Positions 1 to 7,210 of a stretch of DNA of 12,022 nucleotides are shown one piece after another. The position numbers were made by a program, and so were the translations under genes. Origin of the DNA: CAYFVR01 sp046541515 (lineage in GTDB: Bacteria; Desulfobacterota; Desulfobacteria; Desulfobacterales; Desulfococcaceae); NCBI GenBank assembly GCA_046541515.1, contig JBKHDD010000150.1, positions 1-12,022 of the forward strand, read 5' to 3'. The notes under the pieces were generated by a model that made no database searches, was not told the origin of the DNA, and saw only the letters and a program-made list of their open reading frames with translations. Numbering within the stretch: the stretch's first letter is position 1; each line of letters begins with the position of its first letter.

Positions 1-22
1 CCGGAATCGAAAGGAGACGGCC

Positions 23-1951
23 ATGAACGGCAAGCAAATCGCGCCCTACGGCACTTGGACCTCCCCGATCACCGCCGACCTGATCGTGTCCCATACGGTG
101 GGCCTCTCGAATATTCAGATTGACGGCGACGACATTTACTGGCTGGAAATGCGGCCGGAAGAGGGCGGCCGCCACGCCATGGTTCACCACCTGCCCGCGT
201 TGGAGACCGAAGACCTCGTGCCGCCGCCCTGGAATGCCCGCACCCGGGTTCACGAGTACGGCGGCGGCGCCTATTTGGTCGTGGACGGCACGGCCTATTT
301 TTCCCATTTCGACGACCAGCGGCTGTATCGGCTCGTGCCGGGAGAATCTCCGGAGGCCCTCACCGCCCAAGGTCCGCTTCGGTTCGCCGACGCGGCGATG
401 GACCGCAAACGCAATCGTCTGATCTGCGTCTGCGAGGACCACGGCGGGGACGCCAAGGAGCCGCGCAACACCATCGCGGCGGTGGATTTGTCCTCCGGCG
501 AGGTGGCCCGCCTGATCTCCGGAAACGATTTTTACGCCGCCCCCCGACTGTCGCCCGAGGGAGACCGGCTGGTCTGGCTCGCCTGGAATCATCCCCACAT
601 GCCCTGGGATTGCGCCGAGTTGTGGATGGCCCCTCTGGACGAATCCGGAGCGGCGGGAGAGGGGACTCGGATCGCCGGCGGCGGCGAGGAAGCCGCCTGC
701 CTGCCGGTCTGGTCGCCGGACGGCGTGCTTCATTTTGTCACCGATCCCACCGGCTGGTGGAACCTGTATCGGTTCGTGGACGGAGAGGTCCAGCCGCTCC
801 TGGAAATGGAGGCGGAGTTCGGCGTTCCCCATTGGGTCTTCGGCCAATCCACCTACGATTTTCTCCCCGACGGCCGTATCGCCTGCACCCACAAGCGGGA
901 GGGATTCTGGCGGCTGGCCATTTTGAACCCGGAGTCCGGCGAGCTGACGCCGCTTCGGACGCCCTACACCCAAATCGGCGGCTTGCGAACCCGGGGCGAA
1001 GACTTGGTTTTCGTCGGCGCCTCGCCCACGGAACCGGCGTCCGCGGTGCGGCTGGAGCTTCAAAGCGGCCAGATATCGGTCCTTCGGCGATCCTTCAGCC
1101 ACATTGTGGACGGCGGCTATCTGTCCGCGCCGGAACCGCTGGAATTTCCCACCGCCGGAGATCGGACCGCCTTCGGCTTTTTCTATCCGCCGGCCAACAT
1201 CGATTTCGCCGGGCCAGAGGGCGAAAAACCGCCGTTGCTGGTGATCAGTCACGGCGGTCCCACCGCCTCGGCCTCCACCGCGTTGAGCCTGTCCATCCAG
1301 TTCTGGACCAGCCGGGGAATCGGCGTGCTGGACGTGGATTACGGCGGCAGCACCGGCTACGGCCGGGCCTATCGGGAACGGCTGCGCGGCCAGTGGGGCG
1401 TGGTCGATCTGGACGATTGCGAGGCCGGGGCGAAATTCCTTGTGGAGGCCGGCCGGGCCGATCCGGACCGGCTGATGGTTCGCGGCGGCAGCGCGGGCGG
1501 CTTCACCACTCTGGCCCTGCTGGCCTTTCGGGACACGTTCAAGGCCGGCGCCAGCTATTTCGGCGTCAGCGATCTGGAGGCCCTGGCCCAGGACACCCAC
1601 AAATTCGAATCCCGGTATCTCGACGGGCTCGTCGGCCCCTACCCCGAGCGGCGGGAGCGGTACGTGGAACGGTCGCCCATCCACGCCGCGGCGGGGCTGT
1701 CCTGCCCGGTGATTTTCTTCCAGGGGCTGGAGGACGCCATCGTTCCGCCCAATCAGGCCGAGAAAATGGTGGACGCCCTTCGCGAGAAAGGCATTCCCGT
1801 GGCCTATCTGGCCTTTCCCGGCGAGCAGCACGGCTTCCGCCGCTCCGAAAACATCCGCCGCACCCTGGAGGCCGAACTCTACTTCTACGGCCGTGTCTTC
1901 CACTTCGCCCCCGCCGACGACATCGACCCGGTGGAAATTGAGAATTTGTAG
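23..1951 (+). CDS. S9-family prolyl oligopeptidase-type serine peptidase
   Basis: The protein is 642 residues. By family it is a cytoplasmic oligopeptidase (dipeptidyl aminopeptidase/acylaminoacyl peptidase type) that cuts short peptides. The N-terminal part (about residues 20-370) reads as a beta-propeller, which in this family gates access to the active site. The C-terminal part (about 375-630) is an alpha/beta hydrolase. I see the oxyanion-region HGGP at 410-413, the nucleophile Ser490 in GGSAGGF, the acid Asp571 in LEDAIVPP and the base His603 in GEQHGF, so the triad is complete and ordered. No signal peptide is visible. The ATG has a good Shine-Dalgarno (AAGGAG, 11-16, spacing 6). Length is normal for the family. 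The gene looks intact and ordinary, and nothing ties it to the cassette downstream. The exact peptide specificity cannot be read from sequence. Confidence 0.95.
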   Translation: MNGKQIAPYGTWTSPITADLIVSHTVGLSNIQIDGDDIYWLEMRPEEGGRHAMVHHLPALETEDLVPPPWNARTRVHEYGGGAYLVVDGTAYFSHFDDQRLYRLVPGESPEALTAQGPLRFADAAMDRKRNRLICVCEDHGGDAKEPRNTIAAVDLSSGEVARLISGNDFYAAPRLSPEGDRLVWLAWNHPHMPWDCAELWMAPLDESGAAGEGTRIAGGGEEAACLPVWSPDGVLHFVTDPTGWWNLYRFVDGEVQPLLEMEAEFGVPHWVFGQSTYDFLPDGRIACTHKREGFWRLAILNPESGELTPLRTPYTQIGGLRTRGEDLVFVGASPTEPASAVRLELQSGQISVLRRSFSHIVDGGYLSAPEPLEFPTAGDRTAFGFFYPPANIDFAGPEGEKPPLLVISHGGPTASASTALSLSIQFWTSRGIGVLDVDYGGSTGYGRAYRERLRGQWGVVDLDDCEAGAKFLVEAGRADPDRLMVRGGSAGGFTTLALLAFRDTFKAGASYFGVSDLEALAQDTHKFESRYLDGLVGPYPERRERYVERSPIHAAAGLSCPVIFFQGLEDAIVPPNQAEKMVDALREKGIPVAYLAFPGEQHGFRRSENIRRTLEAELYFYGRVFHFAPADDIDPVEIENL

Positions 1952-2018
1952 GGAGAAAGCCGCCGGTCTTCAATATCCGCGGGGAGCCGAGTTTCCGAAA
2001 AGGTCGTGGGCCTGAACC

Positions 2019-2552
2019 ATGCAACGACGGTATGATCGATTCAATCCCGAAAGAAAACTCCGGAAACGGGTTTCCGAGGAACGAGACTTTTTCTCGGACC
2101 TCGCTTCGGCTGCGGGATACGGCGGGAATCCAGAGCACAAACGAAACCCTGGCGATTTCGATCCGAATCCTCCGAGTTGGCCGCGGCCGGGAAAGTCGTT
2201 TTGCGATTCCGCGGAAATTTTTTCCCGTCGAGAGGCGCTCGGCCTTCTTCAATCCGGATTGCGCAGAGGAATGGCCAGTGAACGGACCCAAGGACGGTGG
2301 CCCCGGAACCTGTGGGCGGTGAGCGACCGGGGAATTCCACTGGAAGCCCAATTGGAGAATCCCGAAACCGGAATGTATCATGGATATCCCATGCCGGCCT
2401 CGGACCCCTTGCGAGTGGATATTCTCCGGGAACGGGATATCCGGGAAGATTGGGAACGGCAAGGATGGCCGATATTGAATTCCAATGCTCCTGGCGCGCC
2501 GGCGAAAGCGGCTCGCCGGAGTTCGCCCAGACCCTGTGCGACTTTTCGCTGA
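2019..2552 (+). CDS. Small protein with YHGYP-type motif, first gene of an uncharacterised two-gene cassette
   Basis: This predicted soluble protein has 177 residues and no function I can name. Residues 59-63 (KSFCD) and 70-150 look like real protein. A helical stretch is followed by RWPRNLWAVSDRGIPLEAQL (93-112), then YHGYPMP (120-126), then an acidic, Trp-containing helix. From memory, similar small proteins of unknown function carry KxLCD, an IWAV-like strand and YHGYP in this order. ATG 2019 is the first start after an in-frame TGA at 2013-2015. Its Shine-Dalgarno (AAAAGG, 1998-2003) lies 15 bases away and is weak, so the N-terminus is uncertain. The last 29 codons overlap the next gene in another frame, and residues 151-177 look like unselected read-through. 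Base composition is more AT-rich than the flanking genes. Two other frames are open here, but their translations look like shadows. Confidence 0.72.
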   Translation: MQRRYDRFNPERKLRKRVSEERDFFSDLASAAGYGGNPEHKRNPGDFDPNPPSWPRPGKSFCDSAEIFSRREALGLLQSGLRRGMASERTQGRWPRNLWAVSDRGIPLEAQLENPETGMYHGYPMPASDPLRVDILRERDIREDWERQGWPILNSNAPGAPAKAARRSSPRPCATFR

Positions 2553-3808
2553 TGGCCGGGGGCGTCAATCTCGCCCGCAACGAGGATCTCTGGTCCCGGA
2601 CCATTTGGGATTCGGTCCTGGTTTCCGCCTATCCGCCGGCTTTTTGGCTGGCGGCTTCCTGGTGGCGGTTGAACCGGGAACCGTTGCCGGCGCGCCCGCC
2701 TTCCGTGGATTGGCGGCTGTCCCATGAGCTGGGCGCGGCCAACGAGGGCTATGTGTGGCCGCGAGTCCGTTTTGCGACGGACGGGGAGTCGATGCAGGCA
2801 TGGGCGTCTCCGTCCTCCGCCATCGACGGCGGGCAGTCGGTTCTTTATCTCGATGGCTTGGACAATCCCCTCGCCATTCCCCAGGATCGATTCCGGAGCC
2901 AAGCGGAGCGCTTCATTGATGCGGTGCTGAGCCGCTTGTCCGCGGTGGACCTGCCGGATAGGGTTTTGCGGGGTCTGTGGGAATTGGTTCGGGAGGAAAG
3001 CCGCGACCCCGATCGGGCCGCATATGGGAACATCGAGGCGGAAATGGGATTCGATCCGGGCGCCTGTCCGGAGGCGGTGGTGCGGGAAGCGCTCGCCCTG
3101 GCCGAACGGATGGGGCCGGGCGCTTTTTCCGAGCTTGCGCCGGTTTTCAAACCAGATTCCGATGCTTCTCCGGTTCCCGCCATCGAGGATATCTTGCAGG
3201 TGCCCGGTCTGGAAGGGACCCCGGGAATCGGGCCGTTCAACCCGGAAGCCGTTTCTCCCGCCGATCCTCCCTGGCGGCGCGCCGTTGCGGCCGCGAATCA
3301 GGTCCGGGCGGAGATTGGCCAAAATGGCGAGCCGGTTTCCACCTCTCGGCTTTGCGACCTGCTGGGTCTGCGACTCGACGAGCTGGAAAGATGGCATTCC
3401 CCAGGAAGGCGTGAAGCTGGATTGGGGGTGCGGGAGTCGCCGGACCGGATTCGCTTCGTTCTTCGGAAACGTCGCCCGGTCGCGCAACGGTTTGAGTTGG
3501 CGCGCTTTTTGGGGGACTACGTTTCCAGAGAAGCGGAAGACGGACAGTGGCTAGGCGGCACCGATCTCGGCACCGCCCGCCAAAAGTACCAGCGGGCTTT
3601 CGCGGCGGAATTCCTTTGTCCCCTCTCCGCGCTTCGGGAATTTTTGGACGAGGATTATTCGGAGACCGCCATCGAGGACGCCTCCGAGCATTTTCAGGTG
3701 GGCCAGCGGACCGTGGAATCGCTTCTGGTCAACAACGGGCTGGCCATTTTTCCCTGGACCGGCGAATTCGCCGGGACCGGAATCGCCGGCGCTTTTTCCG
3801 CATTTTGA
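2465..3808 (+). CDS. Protein with degenerate ImmA/IrrE-like (DUF955) C-terminal domain
   Basis: The protein is 447 residues. The N-terminal part (about 1-210) has a Trp-rich block, AYPPAFWLAASWWRL, then WRLSHELGAANEGYVWP. It resembles a conserved N-terminal region I recall in uncharacterised proteins of this architecture. A Pro-rich stretch follows (about 215-275), then a helical region. The C-terminal part matches the ImmA/IrrE layout: RFELARFLGDYV (342-353) where active members have a RFTLAHELGHYL-like helix, then QRAFAAEFLCP (376-386), then a helical region with a V-x-x-R-T-V-E-S-L-L pattern. The HExxH ligands are replaced (R347, F348, D351), so zinc peptidase activity is unlikely. The frame is open back to 2297, but ATG 2465 begins family-like sequence and has GGGAA at 2452-2456. 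It overlaps the upstream gene by 88 bases, which suggests co-translation. The role is unknown; a sensor or partner of the small protein is an inference. Confidence 0.82.
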   Translation: MADIEFQCSWRAGESGSPEFAQTLCDFSLMAGGVNLARNEDLWSRTIWDSVLVSAYPPAFWLAASWWRLNREPLPARPPSVDWRLSHELGAANEGYVWPRVRFATDGESMQAWASPSSAIDGGQSVLYLDGLDNPLAIPQDRFRSQAERFIDAVLSRLSAVDLPDRVLRGLWELVREESRDPDRAAYGNIEAEMGFDPGACPEAVVREALALAERMGPGAFSELAPVFKPDSDASPVPAIEDILQVPGLEGTPGIGPFNPEAVSPADPPWRRAVAAANQVRAEIGQNGEPVSTSRLCDLLGLRLDELERWHSPGRREAGLGVRESPDRIRFVLRKRRPVAQRFELARFLGDYVSREAEDGQWLGGTDLGTARQKYQRAFAAEFLCPLSALREFLDEDYSETAIEDASEHFQVGQRTVESLLVNNGLAIFPWTGEFAGTGIAGAFSAF

Positions 3809-3874
3809 TCCCCTGCTTTCGCGATCCGGTCCAGCTTCGGCCGGGAGCCGGAAATTCGAAAAGGAGTATTCGCC

Positions 3875-4222
3875 ATGTCCATGAAAGAGCTGAAGAGCCG
3901 CATTCGGGAAGCGATTGAGAATCTGGCGACGCTGGAAATCATTACCGCGGTGGGGCAGGTGGACGCCGGCGGCGGGGAAGGGGGCGCGTTCCGCTCGCCG
4001 GACCTGGATTACGCGGCCGATCCCAAGGTGATCCTCACCAAGATCGACCTGCTTCAGGGCGACATCAAGACCGTCTTCAACGAGGAGTTCGTGACCGGGA
4101 ACTATCAGGCGCTGCGGGAGTTTCACGCCCGGCGGGAGCAGGAGGGCCACGAGATCATCCAGAAAAACATCGCCGCCATCGAGCGGCTTTTGAACCTCGT
4201 CAACGCCAATCTGGAGAGCTGA
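3875..4222 (+). CDS. Conserved-looking hypothetical protein, first of a three-gene cluster
   Basis: This 115-residue predicted cytoplasmic protein is mostly helical and is not assigned to a named family. It starts with a charged amphipathic helix (1-25), has a Gly/Asp-rich turn (28-40), then LTKIDLLQGDIKTVF (54-68) and a long charged helix to the end, ending in a leucine-rich stretch (NIAAIERLLNLVN, 98-110). There are no cysteines, no signal peptide and no membrane segment. The start is well supported: AAGGAG at 3861-3866, spacing 8. A second in-frame ATG two codons later is less well spaced. The stop is three bases before the next gene, so the two are very probably co-transcribed and may interact. 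I have a faint memory of similar short proteins in sulfate-reducing bacteria, but cannot confirm it. Confidence 0.8.
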   Translation: MSMKELKSRIREAIENLATLEIITAVGQVDAGGGEGGAFRSPDLDYAADPKVILTKIDLLQGDIKTVFNEEFVTGNYQALREFHARREQEGHEIIQKNIAAIERLLNLVNANLES

Positions 4223-4225
4223 TCC

Positions 4226-4930
4226 ATGGCCGACCTTGCCGACCGGATGCGCAACCTCCTCCACGAGCTGACCCACCTGGAGGTGGACACCATCATCAAG
4301 CCCTGCATGACCGGCCGGAAAATGCCCAAACCCCGTCATGCCCTTATCGAGATCGCCGACAACTACGCCGCCCGGCTGAAGCGAATGGGCTATCCGGTGG
4401 ACCGGGGCGGGGGCGGTCGCGGCAGCTTCCAAGCCTTCAACCAGATACGGGTCCGCGCGGGGGAGGCCCTCGCGGCGTTTGACAAGGAATCCGAACGCCG
4501 GGAGCTGAACGAAACCGAGGCGGTGGATCGGGTGCTGCTGTTCCGGATTCAGCGGATGTCCGACGAAATCAAGGGGCTGCTCAACAATCTGAAGCATCGG
4601 GGGGTGGAAGAATGGGACAACGACGCCTCCCATTCCGAGATTGAAGACCAGCGGCTGGATTTGCCGCTGGAACCGGGCGAGAAGGTTCAAATCCGAAAAA
4701 TCTGGGAGATGGGGCTGGAGGAAATCGCCATGCAGACCATCATCCAGATCGACGGCGACATGGTCACCCGCATCCAGCCCCGCTACGCCGCGGGCGAACG
4801 ACAGATGATCCACGAAATCCATGAGCGCAGCGTGGCCACCGCCCTGGAATTGTGGGGCAACCTGATCGGAATCGTGAAGATATTTTTCGGCGGGGTTTCC
4901 GGGCGGCGCAAAATTCCGGGCCGGCGGTAG
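4226..4930 (+). CDS. Hypothetical helical protein, second of the cluster
   Basis: The protein is 234 residues with no recognised domain. It is rich in charged helices, with TIIKPCMTGRKMPKPRHALI at 22-41, a glycine-rich loop (61-67), helices at 72-128, an acidic stretch at 129-152, and a C-terminal tail containing a short hydrophobic run (LWGNLIGIVKIFFGG, 209-223) followed by a basic end. That run could touch the membrane but is too short and polar for a confident transmembrane call. The ATG lies three bases after the previous stop, with GGAG at 4213-4216. The next gene follows within 30 bases. The tight packing suggests one operon and perhaps a shared complex with the membrane protein that follows. 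A chance HELTH at residues 13-17 is dealt with under rejected items. Confidence 0.8.
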   Translation: MADLADRMRNLLHELTHLEVDTIIKPCMTGRKMPKPRHALIEIADNYAARLKRMGYPVDRGGGGRGSFQAFNQIRVRAGEALAAFDKESERRELNETEAVDRVLLFRIQRMSDEIKGLLNNLKHRGVEEWDNDASHSEIEDQRLDLPLEPGEKVQIRKIWEMGLEEIAMQTIIQIDGDMVTRIQPRYAAGERQMIHEIHERSVATALELWGNLIGIVKIFFGGVSGRRKIPGRR

Positions 4931-4943
4931 TCCTTGAACCTGC

Positions 4944-4949
4944 GGGAGG
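4944..4949 (+). promoter_or_regulatory. Shine-Dalgarno that decides the start at 4958
   Basis: GGGAGG lies 8 bases before ATG 4958 and inside the frame that would be opened by TTG 4934. It favours the internal ATG as the true start of the small membrane protein. Confidence 0.6.
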
Positions 4950-4957
4950 TCGGCCGA

Positions 4958-5362
4958 ATGATGGTCGATCTGTACGTCGGAGAGAGCTGGGTTCTCGAAA
5001 CCCGGCCGCCCGAGGAAACGGACGGCCCGCTGTTGCGGACGATCGTTCAGAGGGACGCGGACTGCGTGGTGTGGGCCTCGCCGGAGGCGCTGGCGCGGCC
5101 CGACCTGTGCCGGGCCCATTTGGAGGGAATGGCGCGTTCCGTGGCCGCGGTCCGCCGCTTTCGTCGGACCGTTCGGTGGTCCCTGTTCGGGGCGCGTTGG
5201 GTCGCGGCCGCGGTGGCGGCGGTTTCCTGCCGGGCGGGCGTGGTGGATTTGTTGCGGGGGCAGGCGCCCTGGGCGCTGGTCTGGCTATTGGCGGCGGCGC
5301 CCGGATTTTTTCTCCGTCACCTCATCCGGTGGAGCATAGGCCGGCGTCTAAAACGGCGATAG
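4958..5362 (+). CDS. Small membrane protein of unknown function, third of the cluster
   Basis: From ATG 4958 the protein is 134 residues. Residues 1-70 are soluble and include an acidic N-terminal part; residues 75-96 and 104-123 are two hydrophobic segments separated by a short loop, and the end is strongly basic (RWSIGRRLKRR). By the positive-inside rule both ends are probably cytoplasmic. The frame is open to a TTG at 4934, four bases after the previous stop, but that TTG has no Shine-Dalgarno, while ATG 4958 has GGGAGG at 4944-4949 with spacing 8, so I prefer the ATG. Function is unknown. It probably anchors or partners the two soluble proteins upstream (inference from packing). It ends 36 bases before the end of the broken gene on the other strand. 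Confidence 0.72.
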   Translation: MMVDLYVGESWVLETRPPEETDGPLLRTIVQRDADCVVWASPEALARPDLCRAHLEGMARSVAAVRRFRRTVRWSLFGARWVAAAVAAVSCRAGVVDLLRGQAPWALVWLLAAAPGFFLRHLIRWSIGRRLKRR

Positions 5363-5398
5363 CCGATGCCCAAGGATGGATTTCGAGAAAAATCCGCT

Positions 5399-5949
5399 TT
5401 AAATCTCGCCTTCACTCATGCTATGGAACACCACGGCGGGGCGTAGCGCGCCGACGATTTTTCAATTCCGGGTCGCCGGCGGCGACGGATGGTTCCCCAG
5501 AACAAACCGGTGGATCGCCTTGTTGATGTTGGCGTTCTCCTCCACGCATTCGCCCTGGGAAAGCCATTTCACGAAATCCCCAACCTTGGCTTGTGCGGTC
5601 TTTCGGCAGATGTCGCCCATGGGCTCGTTCAGCAAGCCGGTATGGCTCCATGATGGATTCCATGAATGGCGGGGTGAAGCCGAAACCGGAGAGACGCTGA
5701 TCGTCCAGCATTTCTTCGTATTTGGGCTCCGGGGCGCGCAGGGCGCCGAGCTGGCTGGTTTTTCCCCGCCGCCTCGCCCGAATCCGATTCGTCCAGGACC
5801 CAAATGGCGCGGCGACGATAGCGGATATGGTCGAAATTCTACTGGGCCTTCTCCGGCGCCCGCGCCGCCTCCAGCAGGGTGGCATTTTTCCCCGCGGTGG
5901 CGGATGCCCGCAACGGAACGATGATATCTTTGATCGATATCGTCTCCAT
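5399..5949 (-). pseudogene. Decayed CBS-domain protein gene
   Basis: On the minus strand, joining three frames restores one CBS-pair protein of about 180 residues. From ATG 5949-5947 (preceded by GGGAGA) it begins METISIKDIIVPL and reaches an in-frame TAG at 5841-5839, continuing as NFDHIRYRRRAIWVLDES. A +1 shift near 5759-5767, in a T5C4 run, leads to SQLGALRAPEPKYEEM and RLSGFGFTPPFMESIM. A second +1 shift near 5633-5645 leads to EPMGDICRKTAQAKVGDFV and ENANINKAIHRFVLGNH. An in-frame TGA at 5464-5462 is followed by KIVGALRPAVVFHSMSEGEI and the natural TAA at 5401-5399. The pattern matches small CBS proteins (IKDIMVP..., RYRHRAILV..., SQxDxLRALEPKYEE...) that I recall from Desulfobacterota. 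Intact relatives are thought to bind adenine nucleotides as regulatory modules. Two stops and two frameshifts make it non-functional; sequencing error is unlikely because flanking genes are intact. Confidence 0.82.
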
Positions 5950-6169
5950 AACTGGTCTCCCGTGCGAAGTGGGAAAATTCCCGTGAAGTGGCGTCGCGAT
6001 ACGATCCGGCGAGAACCCCCGGGGCTTCGCCGAATGGACACTCCGTGCCGGGCGCCGTCGCCTTGAAATTTTTCACCATGCGATTGCCAAATTATCAACA
6101 TGGACCCGCGCGGGTCGGCAAAGATCCGATCGGCGGCCTCGGCCCTTCGCCGATCCGGAGCCCCTTGCC

Positions 6170-7210
6170 GTGAGTGGACCCGGTCCGGCCCAGAACGGGC
6201 GAAACGCCAAGGCCATAAATCGCCTTCAGATACGGGCCATCGGCCTGTCCCTGGCGGCGGCCGTGGTTTTGATGGCCGCCAAGTTTTACGTCTACCGGAT
6301 CACCGGCTCTTCCGCCGTTTTTTCGGACGCGGTGGAGTCGATCATCAACGTGGTGGCGGCCGCCTTCGCCATGGGTTCCATTTTGCTTGCGGCCAAGCCG
6401 CCGGACGAGGACCATCCCTACGGTCACGGGAAAATCGAATACTTTTCCGCCGGATTCGAGGGGGCGCTGATTCTGCTGGCCGCGGCGGGCATTTTTCGGG
6501 TCGGGGTGGACGGCCTGATGAACCCCCGTCCGCTGCCCCGGCTGGATCTGGGCCTGCCGGTGCTGGCGGGGACCAGCCTGGTCAACCTTCTGCTGGGGCT
6601 GGCCCTGATTCGCGCGGGACGCCGGACCCGCTCCCTGGTGCTGGAGGCCGACGGGAAGCATGTGTTGACCGACGTTTACACCTCCGCCGGGGTGTTGGTC
6701 GGCCTGTTGGCCGTGCGCTGGACCGGCTGGTACTGGCTGGACGGGGCCTTGGCCATCCTCGTGGGGCTGAATATCGTTTTTTCCGGGGTCGGGCTGGTGA
6801 GACAGGCGGTGGATCGGCTGATGGACGCCTCCGACCCGGCGCTACTATCGGAAATCACCGAACGGATCGCCAGATTTCGGCGGCCCGCCTGGATCGACGT
6901 GCATCAGCTTCGGGCCTGGCATGCCGGACGGATGGTTTTCGTGGATTTGCACCTCATTCTTCATCGAAATATGCCCTTGCACAAGGCCCACGCCGAAAGC
7001 GAAATCCTGGCCGACCGGATTCGGAAACATTTCGGCGGGATGGTGGAGGTGCTGGTGCACATGGACCCGTGCGCGTCCGACGATTGTCCGGTCTGCCCCG
7101 ATCCGGGTTGCAACATCCGGGAGGGGGCCTACCGCGAGCGGGGGGACTGGGACACCCGAAGGCTAACCGCCCCGCCGGACGTCCGGAAGGACGAACCCCA
7201 TGAAGAATGA
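6170..7210 (+). CDS. Cation diffusion facilitator (CDF) family metal transporter
   Basis: The protein is 346 residues, an inner-membrane divalent cation/proton antiporter by family. About six membrane segments occupy residues 22-210. The second carries FSDAVESIINV with Asp53, the loop after it has HPYGHGKIEYFSAGFEG (82-98), typical of CDF proteins, and the fifth region has ADGKHVLTDVYTSAG with His164 and Asp168, the expected HxxxD metal pair. Residues 212-300 form the cytoplasmic domain with DVHQLRAWHAGRMVFVDLHL. A tail with Cys301, Cys306, Cys309 and Cys314 follows and could bind metal. The start is GTG, with GGAG at 6157-6160 (spacing 9). The substrate (zinc, iron or manganese) cannot be decided. 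It overlaps the next gene by 11 bases, implying one operon. Confidence 0.93.
   Translation: MSGPGPAQNGRNAKAINRLQIRAIGLSLAAAVVLMAAKFYVYRITGSSAVFSDAVESIINVVAAAFAMGSILLAAKPPDEDHPYGHGKIEYFSAGFEGALILLAAAGIFRVGVDGLMNPRPLPRLDLGLPVLAGTSLVNLLLGLALIRAGRRTRSLVLEADGKHVLTDVYTSAGVLVGLLAVRWTGWYWLDGALAILVGLNIVFSGVGLVRQAVDRLMDASDPALLSEITERIARFRRPAWIDVHQLRAWHAGRMVFVDLHLILHRNMPLHKAHAESEILADRIRKHFGGMVEVLVHMDPCASDDCPVCPDPGCNIREGAYRERGDWDTRRLTAPPDVRKDEPHEE

Noticed and set aside
1981..2003. Similar bases (GGGAGCCG then CGAAAAGG) before 2019 and at 3842-3865
   Set aside because: The match is short and interrupted and includes Shine-Dalgarno-like sequence, so it does not support a direct repeat bounding the cassette.
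2297..2464. An upstream extension of the ImmA/IrrE-like gene to ATG 2297
   Set aside because: The added 56 residues overlap the small gene and look unlike the family; ATG 2465 begins the conserved-looking sequence.
4262..4276. HELTH, matching the HExxH zinc-peptidase pattern, near the N-terminus of the 4226-4930 protein
   Set aside because: It sits at residues 13-17 with no downstream zinc ligand pattern or peptidase fold signal, so it is probably chance.
3551..5119. A 522-codon minus-strand open frame across the 3875-5362 cluster
   Set aside because: It lies antisense to three well-supported genes, is low-complexity in composition and has no recognisable domain; high GC commonly opens such shadow frames.
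5378..5395. A GGATTT/AAATCC hairpin between the converging 3' ends
   Set aside because: Six A/T-rich pairs with a six-base loop and no clear T-tract are too weak to call a terminator.
6128..6155. A GATCGGCG/CGCCGATC stem just before the CDF ribosome-binding site
   Set aside because: Eight pairs around a 12-base loop are expected by chance at this GC content; no riboswitch class fits.
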